Assembly (NCBI GenBank): GCA_018713335.1
Contig: DVOW01000037.1
Coordinates: forward strand, 1-64,000
Length of the DNA stretch: 64,000 nt
Source of the DNA: Candidatus Merdivicinus intestinigallinarum
Lineage (GTDB): Bacteria > Bacillota > Clostridia > Oscillospirales > Ruminococcaceae
Direction of reading: 5' to 3'
Shown here: positions 1 through 8,619 of the stretch, piece by piece
Numbering within the stretch: the first letter of the stretch is position 1
Layout of the letters: every line of letters begins with the position of its first letter
Notes under the pieces: generated by a model
What the model was told of the DNA's origin: nothing
Seen by the model: only the letters and a program-made list of their open reading frames with translations
The model's database searches: none
Position numbers and translations under genes: made by a program

Positions 1-527
1 TTTACCGGATTTTCAGATTTTGCGCAACCGGCGGGGAGGCCCCGCGGCCAATTCGACGCGGCGTTTCAATTTCTATCCGACCGCTGGACGTGCTCATGTC
101 GTGAATAAATTCACGACGATTCGCCGTTATGGAAAGGTTTTATTTTCTATCGGTTTGCCTGGCAGAACGATTGATTTGAAATCCCGCCACATACCCTGTT
201 CTAAAATCTGTACAGCCAATACGCATCTGGTGGCGTGCGGCCGCGGCGGGGGTCCAGGGGTTTATCCCCTGGCGCATTGTTCTCCCCATTCTTTTTTTGC
301 GCGAAAAAAGAATGGGTGCTGTGTAAAATCAAGGGATTTTTCTCTGTCCGCCCCGCCGCATAGGCCTCCGCAACATCATTTTTCAGTTGATTTGACAAAA
401 GACGCCGCCCGCCGTTTTTCCAGAACATTCCGTATAATACGCGGGCCGGGCGACCCGGCCCCTACAAACGTGTTTTCGTTGGATTTATCAAACCGGCAGA
501 AAAAATCCATGATTTTTGCAAAAAACA
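1..527. repeat. Intergenic hairpin repeats (families B, D, A)
   Basis: No gene is visible. A family B unit runs from about 28 to 165. Its head palindrome GCGGGGAGGCCCCGC is followed by GCCAATTCG, and its tip hairpin carries the palindrome GTCGTGAATAAATTCACGAC at 98-117. A family D unit (about 190-375) contains an A/T-rich hairpin at about 290-312 and a CCAGGGG/CCCCTGG hairpin at about 254-272. A family A unit (about 415-500) ends in CCCCTACAA. Open frames across this stretch are repeat translations. Confidence 0.75.
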
Positions 528-556
528 TTGGAAAGACGGACAAACTATGATATAAT
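528..556 (+). promoter_or_regulatory. Sigma-A type promoter of sdaAB-sdaAA
   Basis: TTGGAA at 528-533, a 17-nt spacer and TATAAT at 551-556 lie 54 nt before the sdaAB start codon. The perfect -10 box and spacing make this the likely promoter of the operon. Confidence 0.65.
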
Positions 557-610
557 GTCCTACAGGAAAGAACAACGCGCTCTTTCATTATTTTCGGAAA
601 GGATGGTTCG

Positions 611-1315
611 ATGCCAGTTCCTTCATTATTTGACATTATGGGCCCCATTATGATCGGCCCTTCCAGCTCCCACACGGCCGGAGCCGCCCGTTTGGGCAAA
701 ATGGCCTACAAGCTGGCCGGCGGGGACATCCGCGGCGCAAAAATGTACCTCCACGGCTCCTTTGCCGCCACCTACCGGGGCCACGGCACCGACAAAGCCC
801 TGCTGGCCGGGCTTTTGAATTTCAACCCCTCCGACGAACAGCTGAAAAACTCCTTTGCCATCGCAAAGGAAAAGGGCATCGCCTACGAATTCATCCCCAC
901 GGACCTGGGGGAACACGTTCACCCCAACACCGTGCGTTTTGTCATTACAACGGGTTCCGGCGAAACCTTTGAAATCACCGGCTCCTCCATCGGCGGCGGC
1001 CAGGTGCTGGTCAGCGAAATCGACGGCATGGAGGTGCGCTTTACCGGGGAACGGCCCATCATTATCACCGCCCACAGGGACACCCCCGGCGTCATTTCCC
1101 ACATTACCGCCCTGCTGTATGAACGGGACATCAATATCGGGGATATGCGGGTCACCCGTTCCCGGGAGGACAAAAGCGCCCATATGTATATCGAGCTGGA
1201 CAGCCTTTGCAGCCAGGACCTGACGGCGGCCATCCGCCGGATCCCCGGGATCATCCGGGTCAAGCTCCTGCTGCCCATTGATGAAACCGAAATCCCGGAA
1301 AGGAGCCGCCAATGA
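611..1315 (+). CDS. sdaAB: L-serine dehydratase, iron-sulfur-dependent, beta subunit
   Basis: Beta subunit of the oxygen-sensitive [4Fe-4S] L-serine dehydratase, which deaminates L-serine to pyruvate and ammonia in the cytoplasm. The N-terminus carries the conserved GPSSSHTAGA motif of the SDH beta domain (residues about 10-24). The C-terminal part (about 155-225) looks like an ACT domain (DTPGVISHITALLYERDINI), as in the Bacillus SdaAB. The length of 234 aa is slightly above the usual 220. The ATG follows GGAAAGGA at good spacing. The stop overlaps the sdaAA start by ATGA, so the two subunits are translationally coupled. Confidence 0.96.
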   Translation: MPVPSLFDIMGPIMIGPSSSHTAGAARLGKMAYKLAGGDIRGAKMYLHGSFAATYRGHGTDKALLAGLLNFNPSDEQLKNSFAIAKEKGIAYEFIPTDLGEHVHPNTVRFVITTGSGETFEITGSSIGGGQVLVSEIDGMEVRFTGERPIIITAHRDTPGVISHITALLYERDINIGDMRVTRSREDKSAHMYIELDSLCSQDLTAAIRRIPGIIRVKLLLPIDETEIPERSRQ

Positions 1316-2187
1316 ACGCAGTAGAAATCCTCAGGGCCTGTGAAAAGGACGGGCTTTCCCTCAGCGGTTACGCTGTCAAAAATGAATCGGAAACCACGGG
1401 CCTTGACCCGGAAGCCATCCGCGCCCGGTTTGAACGGATGCTGGAGGTGATGGAAAAATCCGCGGAAGCGGCCCGGCAGGAGCCGGTGCGGTCTGTCAGC
1501 GGCCTCACCGGCGGCGATGCTTATCAATATGAACAGTACCGTCAAAGGGGCGGCTCTATTTTGGGGGAAACCCTTTCCTTAGCCGCGGCCTGCGCCCTGT
1601 CCTGCTCGGAGGTCAACGCCTCCATGGGCCGGATCGTGGCCTGCCCCACCGCCGGTTCCTGCGGCATTGTCCCGGCGGCGGTGCTGTCAGTGGCCAAGAC
1701 CCGGGGGATCTCCCGGGAAAAGCAGGTGGACGCTCTGCTCTGCGCCGGTCTGGTGGGCCAGATTATCGGGGAGCACGCCTGTTTGGCCGGGGCCCAGGGC
1801 GGGTGCCAGGCGGAGTGCGGCTCCGCGGCGGCAATGGCGGCGGCGGCCGTGGTGGAAATGCTGGGCGGCGCGCCGGAGCAGTCTTTCCATGGGGCGGCCA
1901 TGGCCATCAAGAACATCCTGGGCCTGGTCTGCGACCCGGTGGCGGGCTTGGTGGAGATCCCCTGCATCAAGCGCAACGCCGGCGGCGTGGCGGGGGCCTT
2001 GCTGGCGGCGGACCTGGCCCTGGGCGGGGTCCAAAGCCGCATCCCCTTCGATGACGCCGTAGAGGCCATGGACCGGGTGGGCAAACAGCTGCCCTCCTCC
2101 CTGCGGGAAACGGCGGCAGGGGGCCTCGCCACCACCAAAGCCGGCCTGGAAATGGCAAAAGCCGTCGCCCGGGAGTCCCAGCCTTGA
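1312..2187 (+). CDS. sdaAA: L-serine dehydratase, iron-sulfur-dependent, alpha subunit
   Basis: Alpha subunit of the two-chain L-serine dehydratase, 291 aa, the usual family length. The cysteines expected to hold the 4Fe-4S cluster lie in the segments CPTAGSCGIVPA and CDPVAGLVEIPC, and glycine/alanine-rich helices fill the C-terminal half as in the family. The gene starts inside the sdaAB stop codon (ATGA overlap), so an alpha-beta complex is the natural product. No transporter or regulator is attached to this two-gene operon. Confidence 0.96.
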   Translation: MNAVEILRACEKDGLSLSGYAVKNESETTGLDPEAIRARFERMLEVMEKSAEAARQEPVRSVSGLTGGDAYQYEQYRQRGGSILGETLSLAAACALSCSEVNASMGRIVACPTAGSCGIVPAAVLSVAKTRGISREKQVDALLCAGLVGQIIGEHACLAGAQGGCQAECGSAAAMAAAAVVEMLGGAPEQSFHGAAMAIKNILGLVCDPVAGLVEIPCIKRNAGGVAGALLAADLALGGVQSRIPFDDAVEAMDRVGKQLPSSLRETAAGGLATTKAGLEMAKAVARESQP

Positions 2188-2206
2188 ACGGATTCCCCGG
2201 AACCTA

Positions 2207-2235
2207 TTGACGAATCTGGAAAAAAGGGGTAAAAT
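2207..2235 (+). promoter_or_regulatory. Candidate asnS promoter
   Basis: TTGACG at 2207-2212, a 17-nt spacer and TAAAAT at 2230-2235. If used, the asnS transcript has a leader of about 330 nt made largely of a family C repeat. I found no T-box specifier or antiterminator sequence in that leader. Confidence 0.5.
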
Positions 2236-2520
2236 GTTTTTATATCAGGCTGCTGGAAATAAGCCGCACAGCTTTGCTTTCGCAAATCTTACGCAGTAAG
2301 AGTTTTAGAGGCTTCTAAGATCGGATTTTGTAAACAAAATCCGATCGCGGGGTCATCCGCGGGCGGTCTGCGGACCGCCTTTTCTTTTCAATGTTCGCGG
2401 CCGGGCCGCGAAAAGTAAGATTCCGCTTTCCGCGGAAAGCGGTGGGGGCCCTGCCCCTCAACCCCGCGATTTTTTAAAAAAAATCGAGTAAAACTTTCCC
2501 TTATTTCTCTTACACGGTGT
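2236..2520. repeat. Family C multi-hairpin repeat in the asnS leader
   Basis: The consecutive hairpins are a 12-bp stem with loop TAAA (2319-2346), GGCGGTCTG/CGGACCGCC (2362-2379), TTCGCGG/CCGCGAA (2394-2412), a stem around 2431-2450, GGGGCCCTGCCCC, and the terminal CGATTTTTT-type stem (about 2467-2487). The same order of hairpins with different stem sequences recurs at 33.7, 42.8, 44.0 and 63.9 kb. Confidence 0.7.
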
Positions 2521-2572
2521 GCAAAACCGGCGCCCTGACTGTTCATCTGTATTTTTCAAGGAGGTAAACGAC

Positions 2573-3967
2573 ATGATCCGTACCGAAATCGCCGCGCTGC
2601 ATCGGGATTTTTCCCATCTGGCGGGGCAGACTGTCACCGTTTGCGGATGGGTGAAAACCATCCGCGATTCCAAAGCCCTTGGGTTTATTGAGCTGAATGA
2701 CGGCAGCTGCTTTAAGAATCTGCAGGTTGTCTTTGAGGATTCCAAGGTATCTAATTTCAAAGAGGTGACAAAGTTTAATGTCGGCTCGGCCATCATTGTC
2801 ACCGGCGAGGTGGTCCTCACCCCTCAGGCAAAGCAGCCCTACGAGATCCACGCTTCCGAAATCGTGCTGGAAGGCGCGTCCACCCCGGATTACCCTCTCC
2901 AGAAAAAACGCCACACCCTGGAATACCTGCGCACCATCGCCCATCTGCGGCCCCGCACCAACACCTTCCAGGCTGTGTTCCGGGTCCGTTCCGTCTGCGC
3001 TTACGCCATCCACAAATTCTTTAACGAACGGGGCTTTGCCTATGTCCACACGCCCCTGATCACCGCCTCCGACTGCGAGGGCGCCGGCGAAATGTTCCGG
3101 GTCACCACTTTGGACCCCAAGAACCCGCCCCTCACTGAGGACGGCGAAGTGGATTTCTCCCAGGATTTCTTCGGCAAGGCTGCAAACCTCACCGTTTCCG
3201 GCCAGCTGGAAGCCGAGTGCATGGCCATGGCCCTGGGCAACGTTTACACCTTCGGCCCCACCTTCCGGGCGGAAAAATCCTACACTGCCCGCCACGCGGC
3301 GGAATTTTGGATGGTAGAGCCGGAAATGGCTTTCGCCGACCTGAACGACGATATGCGGGTGGCACAGGACATGATCCAGTATGTCATCCGGTACGTTCTG
3401 GAAAACTGCCCCGATGAAATGGCCTTCTTCAACAATTTCTACGACAAGGGTCTGGTGGAGCGCCTGAACGCTTTGGTCAACGCCGAATTCGGCCATGTCA
3501 CCTACACTGAGGCCATCAAGCTGCTGGAGCCCCACAACGACCAGTTCGACTACAAGGTGTTCTGGGGCTGCGATTTGCAGACGGAGCATGAACGCTACCT
3601 GACCGAGCAGATTTTCCACAAGCCGGTGTTCGTCACCGATTATCCCCGGGAGATCAAGGCGTTTTACATGCGCTTGAACGACGACGGCAAGACGGTGGCC
3701 GCTATGGATATGCTGGTCCCCGGCATTGGCGAGCTCATCGGCGGCAGCCAGCGTGAGGAACGGCTGGATGTGCTGACGCAGAGCCTGGAATACTTCAAGC
3801 TGGACCCGGAGGATTACTCCTGGTACCTGGATCTGCGGCGTTACGGCGGCGTCACCCACAGCGGCTTTGGTCTGGGCTTCGAGCGTCTGGTCATGTATCT
3901 CACCGGCGTTTCCAACATCCGGGACGTCCTCCCCTTCCCCCGCACCACCGGTTCCGCCGAATACTAG
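2573..3967 (+). CDS. asnS: Asparaginyl-tRNA synthetase
   Basis: Class IIb aminoacyl-tRNA synthetase that charges tRNA-Asn with asparagine. The protein has 464 aa, the normal bacterial length. An OB-fold anticodon-binding domain occupies residues about 1-110 ([18 protein letters not shown]). The catalytic domain has class II motif 2 ([15 protein letters not shown]) and motif 3 ([15 protein letters not shown]) near the C-terminus. The start is the ATG at 2573 because AAGGAGGT lies at 2558-2565; an upstream in-frame ATG (2519) has no ribosome binding site and falls in the repeat leader. The stop TAG is followed after 1 nt by a family B repeat. Confidence 0.97.
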   Translation: MIRTEIAALHRDFSHLAGQTVTVCGWVKTIRDSKALGFIELNDGSCFKNLQVVFEDSKVSNFKEVTKFNVGSAIIVTGEVVLTPQAKQPYEIHASEIVLEGASTPDYPLQKKRHTLEYLRTIAHLRPRTNTFQAVFRVRSVCAYAIHKFFNERGFAYVHTPLITASDCEGAGEMFRVTTLDPKNPPLTEDGEVDFSQDFFGKAANLTVSGQLEAECMAMALGNVYTFGPTFRAEKSYTARHAAEFWMVEPEMAFADLNDDMRVAQDMIQYVIRYVLENCPDEMAFFNNFYDKGLVERLNALVNAEFGHVTYTEAIKLLEPHNDQFDYKVFWGCDLQTEHERYLTEQIFHKPVFVTDYPREIKAFYMRLNDDGKTVAAMDMLVPGIGELIGGSQREERLDVLTQSLEYFKLDPEDYSWYLDLRRYGGVTHSGFGLGFERLVMYLTGVSNIRDVLPFPRTTGSAEY

Positions 3968-4427
3968 TCCGGAGGCCGGGCCGCCAATTCGCCGCGGCCG
4001 CACAGCCTCACACCAACCGCCGGATGGCGAAGATTTTCGCCGCGAAATAAATTCGCCGTATGGGGAGGATTCCTTTTCTATCGGATCGGTAAAATCAAAC
4101 AGGAAGCAGAATTGTAGGGGCGGCGATCCGCCGCCCGTGAATGAAACGGGAGGTCCCGGAAACATTTTTTCAAACGGGAACCCATCCACTACATTTTTAA
4201 ATGAACAGGGGACGGTGAAAATACCGTCCCCTTGTTTTTTATAAAATCAAACGAAAAAATTGTAGGGGCGACCATGTCATCAATTTGATGACGGTCGCCC
4301 GGCGATGCATCACGACATTTTTGCGGAATCGCGGGCGAACCCAGTTCACCCCTACAAATCTGTTTCCCGTTGGGTTTTATCTAAAACCGCGGGGAACCTG
4401 TACCGAAAACGGCGGTTCATCCCGCCG
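3968..4427. repeat. Intergenic hairpin repeats (B then A) between convergent asnS and gldA
   Basis: A family B unit with head CCGGAGGCCGGG starts right after the asnS stop and ends near 4085. Family A units with TGTAGGGG cores follow at about 4110-4180 and 4260-4420. The last unit ends exactly at the gldA stop codon with CGGCGGGATGAACCGCCG on the minus strand. Confidence 0.75.
4204..4241 (+). terminator. Rho-independent terminator after asnS
   Basis: AGGGGACGGT and ACCGTCCCCT form a perfect stem around GAAAAT, followed by TTGTTTTTT. The same stem recurs at 19173-19195, so the terminator itself behaves as a repeat module. Confidence 0.8.
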
Positions 4428-5540
4428 TCAGCAGCAGCCGTCCTCCGCGCCTTGATAGAACCGGCCGATCTCATCCGCCGCCAAAATGGCGTCATACACC
4501 TTTTCCGGGCTGACCGGGAAAGGCAGGTGGACCATGGTGTCCGTTTCCGCGCAGGCAAGGCGGGCCGCCTCCATCAGCCGTTCCGGTTGGGGGTCATGGA
4601 GCCCCAGGCCGCACAGGGTTGTGGGCAGCCCCATTTCCGCGCAGAAATTCACCACTTCCTCCAGTTCCTCCACCGGGGCGTTTTCCAGAACCAGCTGGAC
4701 GATGGTGCCGAAAGCCACTTTCTCCCCGTGGTACAGCTTGTGGGTTTCCGGAAGCGCCGTCAGGCCGTTGTGGATGGCGTGGGCCCCGGCTAAACCGCCG
4801 CTTTCAAAGCCGACGCCGCTTAAATAGGTGTTGGCTTCAATGATGTTCTCCACCGCCTGGGTGCAGGCCCCCCGCTCCACCGCCAGCTTCGCCTTCAGGC
4901 CGTCGGCCATCAAGGTGTCATAGCAGAGCCGCGCCAGCTGCATGGCCGCCAGGGTGGTTTTCCCCCCGACGCAGTTATCCGCGCCGGAAGCCTTGCAGGC
5001 CCGGGCCTCAAAATAGGTGGCCAGGGCGTCGCCCATGCCGGACACCAAAAGGCGCACCGGGGCGGCGGCGATGATCTCCGTGTCCACCAGCACCACGTCC
5101 GGGTTGGCGGTCAGGTAGAGGTAACGCTCGAACACGCCTTCATCGGAATAGATCACCGAAAGGGCGGAGCAGGGCGCGTCGGTGGAGGCGATGGTGGGGA
5201 CGATGACCACCGGGACTTTGGCGTAATAAGCCGCCGCTTTGGCGGTATCGTGGATTTTGCCGCCGCCCACGCCCACCATGACGTCGCAGCCGGAGGCGGT
5301 GAACCTTTCCACGATCCGGTGGATTTCGTTCATGGAGCACTCGCCGTTAAAGTCCTCGTAAACAACCGTGGCATCCGTCCCCTGGATGCCGGCTGTGATC
5401 TTCTCTTTGACCCGTTCCCGTCCCGGGGCGCTGGTCAGGATGAACAGGCGTTTGCCCAGCTTTTCCGTGTGCAGGCTGATCCTTTTCAGTTCTCCCCTGC
5501 CCTGGATATACCGGCTGGGGCTTGCGATGATATTGGCCAT
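4428..5540 (-). CDS. gldA: Glycerol dehydrogenase (iron/zinc-containing alcohol dehydrogenase family)
   Basis: NAD-dependent oxidation of glycerol to dihydroxyacetone, or the reverse in fermentation. The 370 aa align with GldA throughout: the nucleotide-binding loop GGGKIHDTAKA (residues about 92-102), PTIASTDAPCSALSVIY, and the metal ligands expected at D171 (GMGDALATYFEARA), H254 (AHAIHNGLTALPETH) and H271 (YHGEKVAFGT). No dihydroxyacetone kinase lies beside it; the gene is monocistronic. The stop codon abuts a repeat palindrome. Substrate specificity within the family (glycerol or another small polyol) is inferred. Confidence 0.93.
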   Translation of the reverse strand: MANIIASPSRYIQGRGELKRISLHTEKLGKRLFILTSAPGRERVKEKITAGIQGTDATVVYEDFNGECSMNEIHRIVERFTASGCDVMVGVGGGKIHDTAKAAAYYAKVPVVIVPTIASTDAPCSALSVIYSDEGVFERYLYLTANPDVVLVDTEIIAAAPVRLLVSGMGDALATYFEARACKASGADNCVGGKTTLAAMQLARLCYDTLMADGLKAKLAVERGACTQAVENIIEANTYLSGVGFESGGLAGAHAIHNGLTALPETHKLYHGEKVAFGTIVQLVLENAPVEELEEVVNFCAEMGLPTTLCGLGLHDPQPERLMEAARLACAETDTMVHLPFPVSPEKVYDAILAADEIGRFYQGAEDGCC

Positions 5541-5667
5541 TGCAAAGACTTCCTTTCGTTTTAAAGATTACTTTTATGATACCGCCCTTTGCCGGAAAAA
5601 TCCACCGGCATTTTGTAAATTCCCCGCCAAGCCGGAAAATCGCGCAAAAAATCGTGAAGATTTCCCA

Positions 5668-5696
5668 TTTACAAGACGGCTCCCGCCTGATATAAT
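5668..5696 (+). promoter_or_regulatory. Promoter of the GH78 gene
   Basis: TTTACA at 5668-5673, a 17-nt spacer and TATAAT at 5691-5696 lie 42 nt before the start codon, in the divergent gldA/GH78 intergenic region. Confidence 0.65.
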
Positions 5697-5738
5697 CAAA
5701 TTGTCTAATTTTTTATGACATACAGGAGGATTTTTGCC

Positions 5739-7979
5739 ATGTTTCAGCATGCCCGTTGGATTTGGCGGGAAGACGGCGCTGTCCAGAACAGCGTGAGCCG
5801 TTTCCGCGCCGTGTTTTCCCTGGACGCGCCGCCGGTTTCCTGCGAGATCGCCGTGTCCGCCCATCATTTTTACCGGCTCTGGGTCAACGGCGCCCAGGTG
5901 GGAGGGCTGTGCTCCCCGGCCCCGTCCAATTTCCAGGCCCGGAAGCTCTTTCTCACCTATGAAATCGGCAGCCTGCTGAAGCCCGGTGAAAACGTCCTGG
6001 CCTTTGAGGTGCTTTACCTGGGTGGGGACGGGCAGAACCGCACCAGAGGGTGTCCCTGCCTGATTTTCGAGGCGGAGGGGAAGACGGAAACCGGCAGCTT
6101 CTGCGTGGCTTCCGGCGCCGGGTGCCGTTCCTCCGGCGTCAGCGCTTATCTGCCGGGGCTGCCATTGCGGGAACGCCGGGGTATGACCGGTTCCACCTGT
6201 TACGACGCGGGCCGGGAGGAGGAGGGCTGGAAACTGCCCGGATTTGACGATTCCTCCTGGGACTGCACGGTCCTTTCCGCCGCCAATCTGCTGGCCCCGG
6301 AATTGAACCCCCAGGAAATCCCGGAGGGGGCGATTTCCCGGACATGGGCCCCCAAAAAGATCCATGAGGAGCCGGGCTTTGCCCTGTATGACGCCGGGGA
6401 AGTCCTCACGGGGTTTGTCAAAGTGACCCTCAAGGGGGGCCAAAAGGGCGCGAAGCTGCGGCTGCGCTACGGCGAACTGCTGGAAGGGACGCGGAAGACC
6501 CGGCAGGATCACAAAGAGCCCCATGCTCCCACAGCCATGCGGGTGGAGCACGGCGCGGTCAACGATGTGACGGAGTATTATCTGGACGATTACATTGTCC
6601 AGGGAAACGGCGAGGAAACCTGGGCCGAGTGCTTTACCTACAAAGCCTTCCGGTATTTCGAGCTGACCGGGACGGAGGACTGCGAGATCTTAGGGGTAGA
6701 AGTCTGCAAAACCGGCACCGACGCCCCGTGCCTGGGGGGATTCTCCTGCGATGACCCGGCTTTAAACGCTCTGGCCGAGGCCTGCGTCAACACCCAGAAA
6801 AACAACATCATGGGACTTCTGGTGGACTGCCCCCACCGGGAACAGGCGGAATACCTGGGGGACAGCCTGATGCAGTCCAGGCTCCTCTGCTACAATTTCC
6901 CGGACGCCCACGCGCTGCTGCGGAAGGTTTTGCAGGACTTTGCCGACACCCAGCTCCATGAGGGGGATTTCCCCTTCATCGCGCCGGTGGACTGGGAGCC
7001 GGGCAGCATGTTCATGCTGAAAATGCCGGAATACGATCTGCTTTACCCGGAAATTCTCTGGGAAATCTGGAAATTCTACGGCGACTGGGACGCTTTGGAA
7101 AGATTTTATCCCACCGCCGCCAAGACGGCCGCCTGCTACCTGGCTCGCCGGGACCAAAACGGGCTGATCCCCAATGACAAAACTGCCGTCATGCACATTT
7201 CCGACTGGCCTTACTCCAACATCGACGAGGACGGGGACGCCCTGTTTGTGGAAAACGTGTACTCCCTGAAGGGGTTGGAACGGCTGGCGGAGATCGCCGC
7301 GCTCTTAAACCGCAAGGACGACCGCGATTACTGGCTGGCGGAGAAGGCCCGCACGGCCCGGGACATCCGGCGGGCCTTCTTTGACGAAAAGGCGGGGCTT
7401 TTCAAGGATACGCCGGTTTCGGAGAAGCATCATCCGGGGGTGAACACCCTGGCAGTGGAAGCCGGGCTGTTTACCCCGGCGGAGCTGCCCCGGGCCATCG
7501 ATTACCTGGCCAAAGCCCCCATGGAAACCCGGGTCATCCTTTCCTGGAACTATCTGAAGGCGCTGTTTGAGAACGGGCACGGGCAGAAGGCTTTTGAACT
7601 GCTTTCCGACCCCACCGCCCGCTGGGGCCTGATGATGGCGGAAGGCTCCAAGACCATTTGGGAGGGCTTTGAGGACATCGAATCCAATTCCCACGCCTGG
7701 AACTGCTATCCCCTGCGGCTTTTGCAGGAGTATGTGGCCGGGGTCCGCTGCATGGAGCCGGGATTTACGGAAGTGGAGATCGCGCCCTTCTTCCCGGAAG
7801 GGATGTTTGAGTTTTCCGCCCAGGTGTGCGCCGCCGGCGGCGTCATCGAGGTGCAGGGCTGGAAAAGCGGCGACGGCGCAAAATTCCAGGTGGAGCTGCC
7901 GGAAGGGGTTTCCGGCGTGTTCCGCTACGGCGATGCAGAACAGCTCCTGACGGAGGGTTCCAACGAAATCACCGCTTGA
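5739..7979 (+). CDS. Alpha-L-rhamnosidase family glycoside hydrolase (GH78-like)
   Basis: The protein has 746 aa and no signal peptide, so it is probably cytoplasmic, acting on imported rhamnosides or rhamnose-containing oligosaccharides. The N-terminal 300 residues are beta-sandwich modules typical of bacterial rhamnosidases (a DDSSWDCTV-type jelly roll, then LYDAGEVLTGFVKVTL). An (alpha/alpha)6 barrel spans about 330-650 with NIMGLLVDCPHREQAEYLGDS, equivalent to the DCPQRDER.GW.GD signature, and SKTIWEGFE later. A C-terminal beta domain ends the protein. The start at 5739 is set by AGGAGG at 5724-5729. The catalytic acids are not assigned with certainty, and the true substrate could be a related deoxyhexoside. 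The stop codon abuts a repeat. Confidence 0.85.
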   Translation: MFQHARWIWREDGAVQNSVSRFRAVFSLDAPPVSCEIAVSAHHFYRLWVNGAQVGGLCSPAPSNFQARKLFLTYEIGSLLKPGENVLAFEVLYLGGDGQNRTRGCPCLIFEAEGKTETGSFCVASGAGCRSSGVSAYLPGLPLRERRGMTGSTCYDAGREEEGWKLPGFDDSSWDCTVLSAANLLAPELNPQEIPEGAISRTWAPKKIHEEPGFALYDAGEVLTGFVKVTLKGGQKGAKLRLRYGELLEGTRKTRQDHKEPHAPTAMRVEHGAVNDVTEYYLDDYIVQGNGEETWAECFTYKAFRYFELTGTEDCEILGVEVCKTGTDAPCLGGFSCDDPALNALAEACVNTQKNNIMGLLVDCPHREQAEYLGDSLMQSRLLCYNFPDAHALLRKVLQDFADTQLHEGDFPFIAPVDWEPGSMFMLKMPEYDLLYPEILWEIWKFYGDWDALERFYPTAAKTAACYLARRDQNGLIPNDKTAVMHISDWPYSNIDEDGDALFVENVYSLKGLERLAEIAALLNRKDDRDYWLAEKARTARDIRRAFFDEKAGLFKDTPVSEKHHPGVNTLAVEAGLFTPAELPRAIDYLAKAPMETRVILSWNYLKALFENGHGQKAFELLSDPTARWGLMMAEGSKTIWEGFEDIESNSHAWNCYPLRLLQEYVAGVRCMEPGFTEVEIAPFFPEGMFEFSAQVCAAGGVIEVQGWKSGDGAKFQVELPEGVSGVFRYGDAEQLLTEGSNEITA

Positions 7980-8619
7980 CCGGCGTTTTCGGCACAGGTT
8001 CCTCGAATGATATTCGGTTGGTTTGGCATATGATAAAAATAAGGACGGCCATGTCATCAAATTCATGGCCGCCTGTTTTTTATGAAATTATTCGTTAGGG
8101 ATGTAGAGGCCGATGCCCACATCGGCCCGTTATTTTTGTACATTCAAACGATAATGGGTTTGTAGGGGACGGGTTTCCTGTCCCGGCGGTTTTTCCGAAA
8201 TGTTTGTACAGAATCGCGGGCGGGCAATGCCCGCCCCTACAACCGGCGAATCGCCGGTGATAATTCGCCGCGGCCGTTCTGCCACGCGTCAGATTTCGAA
8301 ACGGCGGGATGAACCGCCGTTTTCAGCACAGGTTCCCCGAAATGAATCGCAACGTTTCGGGGAATCCGGCGGGCCGGGTGACCCGGCCCCTACAATGTTT
8401 CCTGATAAATCGATAGGAATTGAAACCTGTCCATACGGCGAATATTTTCGCCGTCCAGCGGTTGGTGTGAGGCTGTGCGGCCGCGTCGAATTGGCGGCCC
8501 GGCCTCCAAATGGACAGAAATTGCGGGGAACCTCTTCCAGAGGCGTGACTTGTTCACGCCAGCCGAAGCCGGTCGCGTGATACAACAGCCGCGTCGAATT
8601 GGCGGCCCGGCCTCCGGGC
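7980..8619. repeat. Intergenic hairpin repeats between convergent GH78 and ltaS-like genes
   Basis: A module beginning CCGGCGTTTTCGG starts directly after the GH78 stop. Family A units follow (8100-8180 and 8200-8260), then the CGGCGGGATGAACCGCCG module (8301-8318) and a family A unit ending CCCCTACAA near 8395. Two tandem family B units on the minus strand (about 8400-8515 and 8575-8619) end flush with the ltaS-like stop codon. Confidence 0.75.
8043..8081 (+). terminator. Rho-independent terminator after the GH78 gene
   Basis: ACGGCCATG pairs with CATGGCCG across a TCATCAAATT loop and is followed by CCTGTTTTTT. The core TGTCATCAAATT is a loop module also seen in family A repeats elsewhere. 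Confidence 0.65.

Noticed and set aside
20-550. 176-aa open frame at the window start
   Set aside because: It lies wholly in repeats B, D and A, has no ribosome binding site, and the same translation appears wherever these repeats occur.
2236-2572. T-box riboswitch upstream of asnS
   Set aside because: No antiterminator T-box sequence or specifier loop for Asn was found; the leader matches family C repeats seen next to unrelated genes.
2543-4189. 548-aa open frame antisense to asnS
   Set aside because: A shadow frame of a well-supported gene, produced by high GC at third positions.
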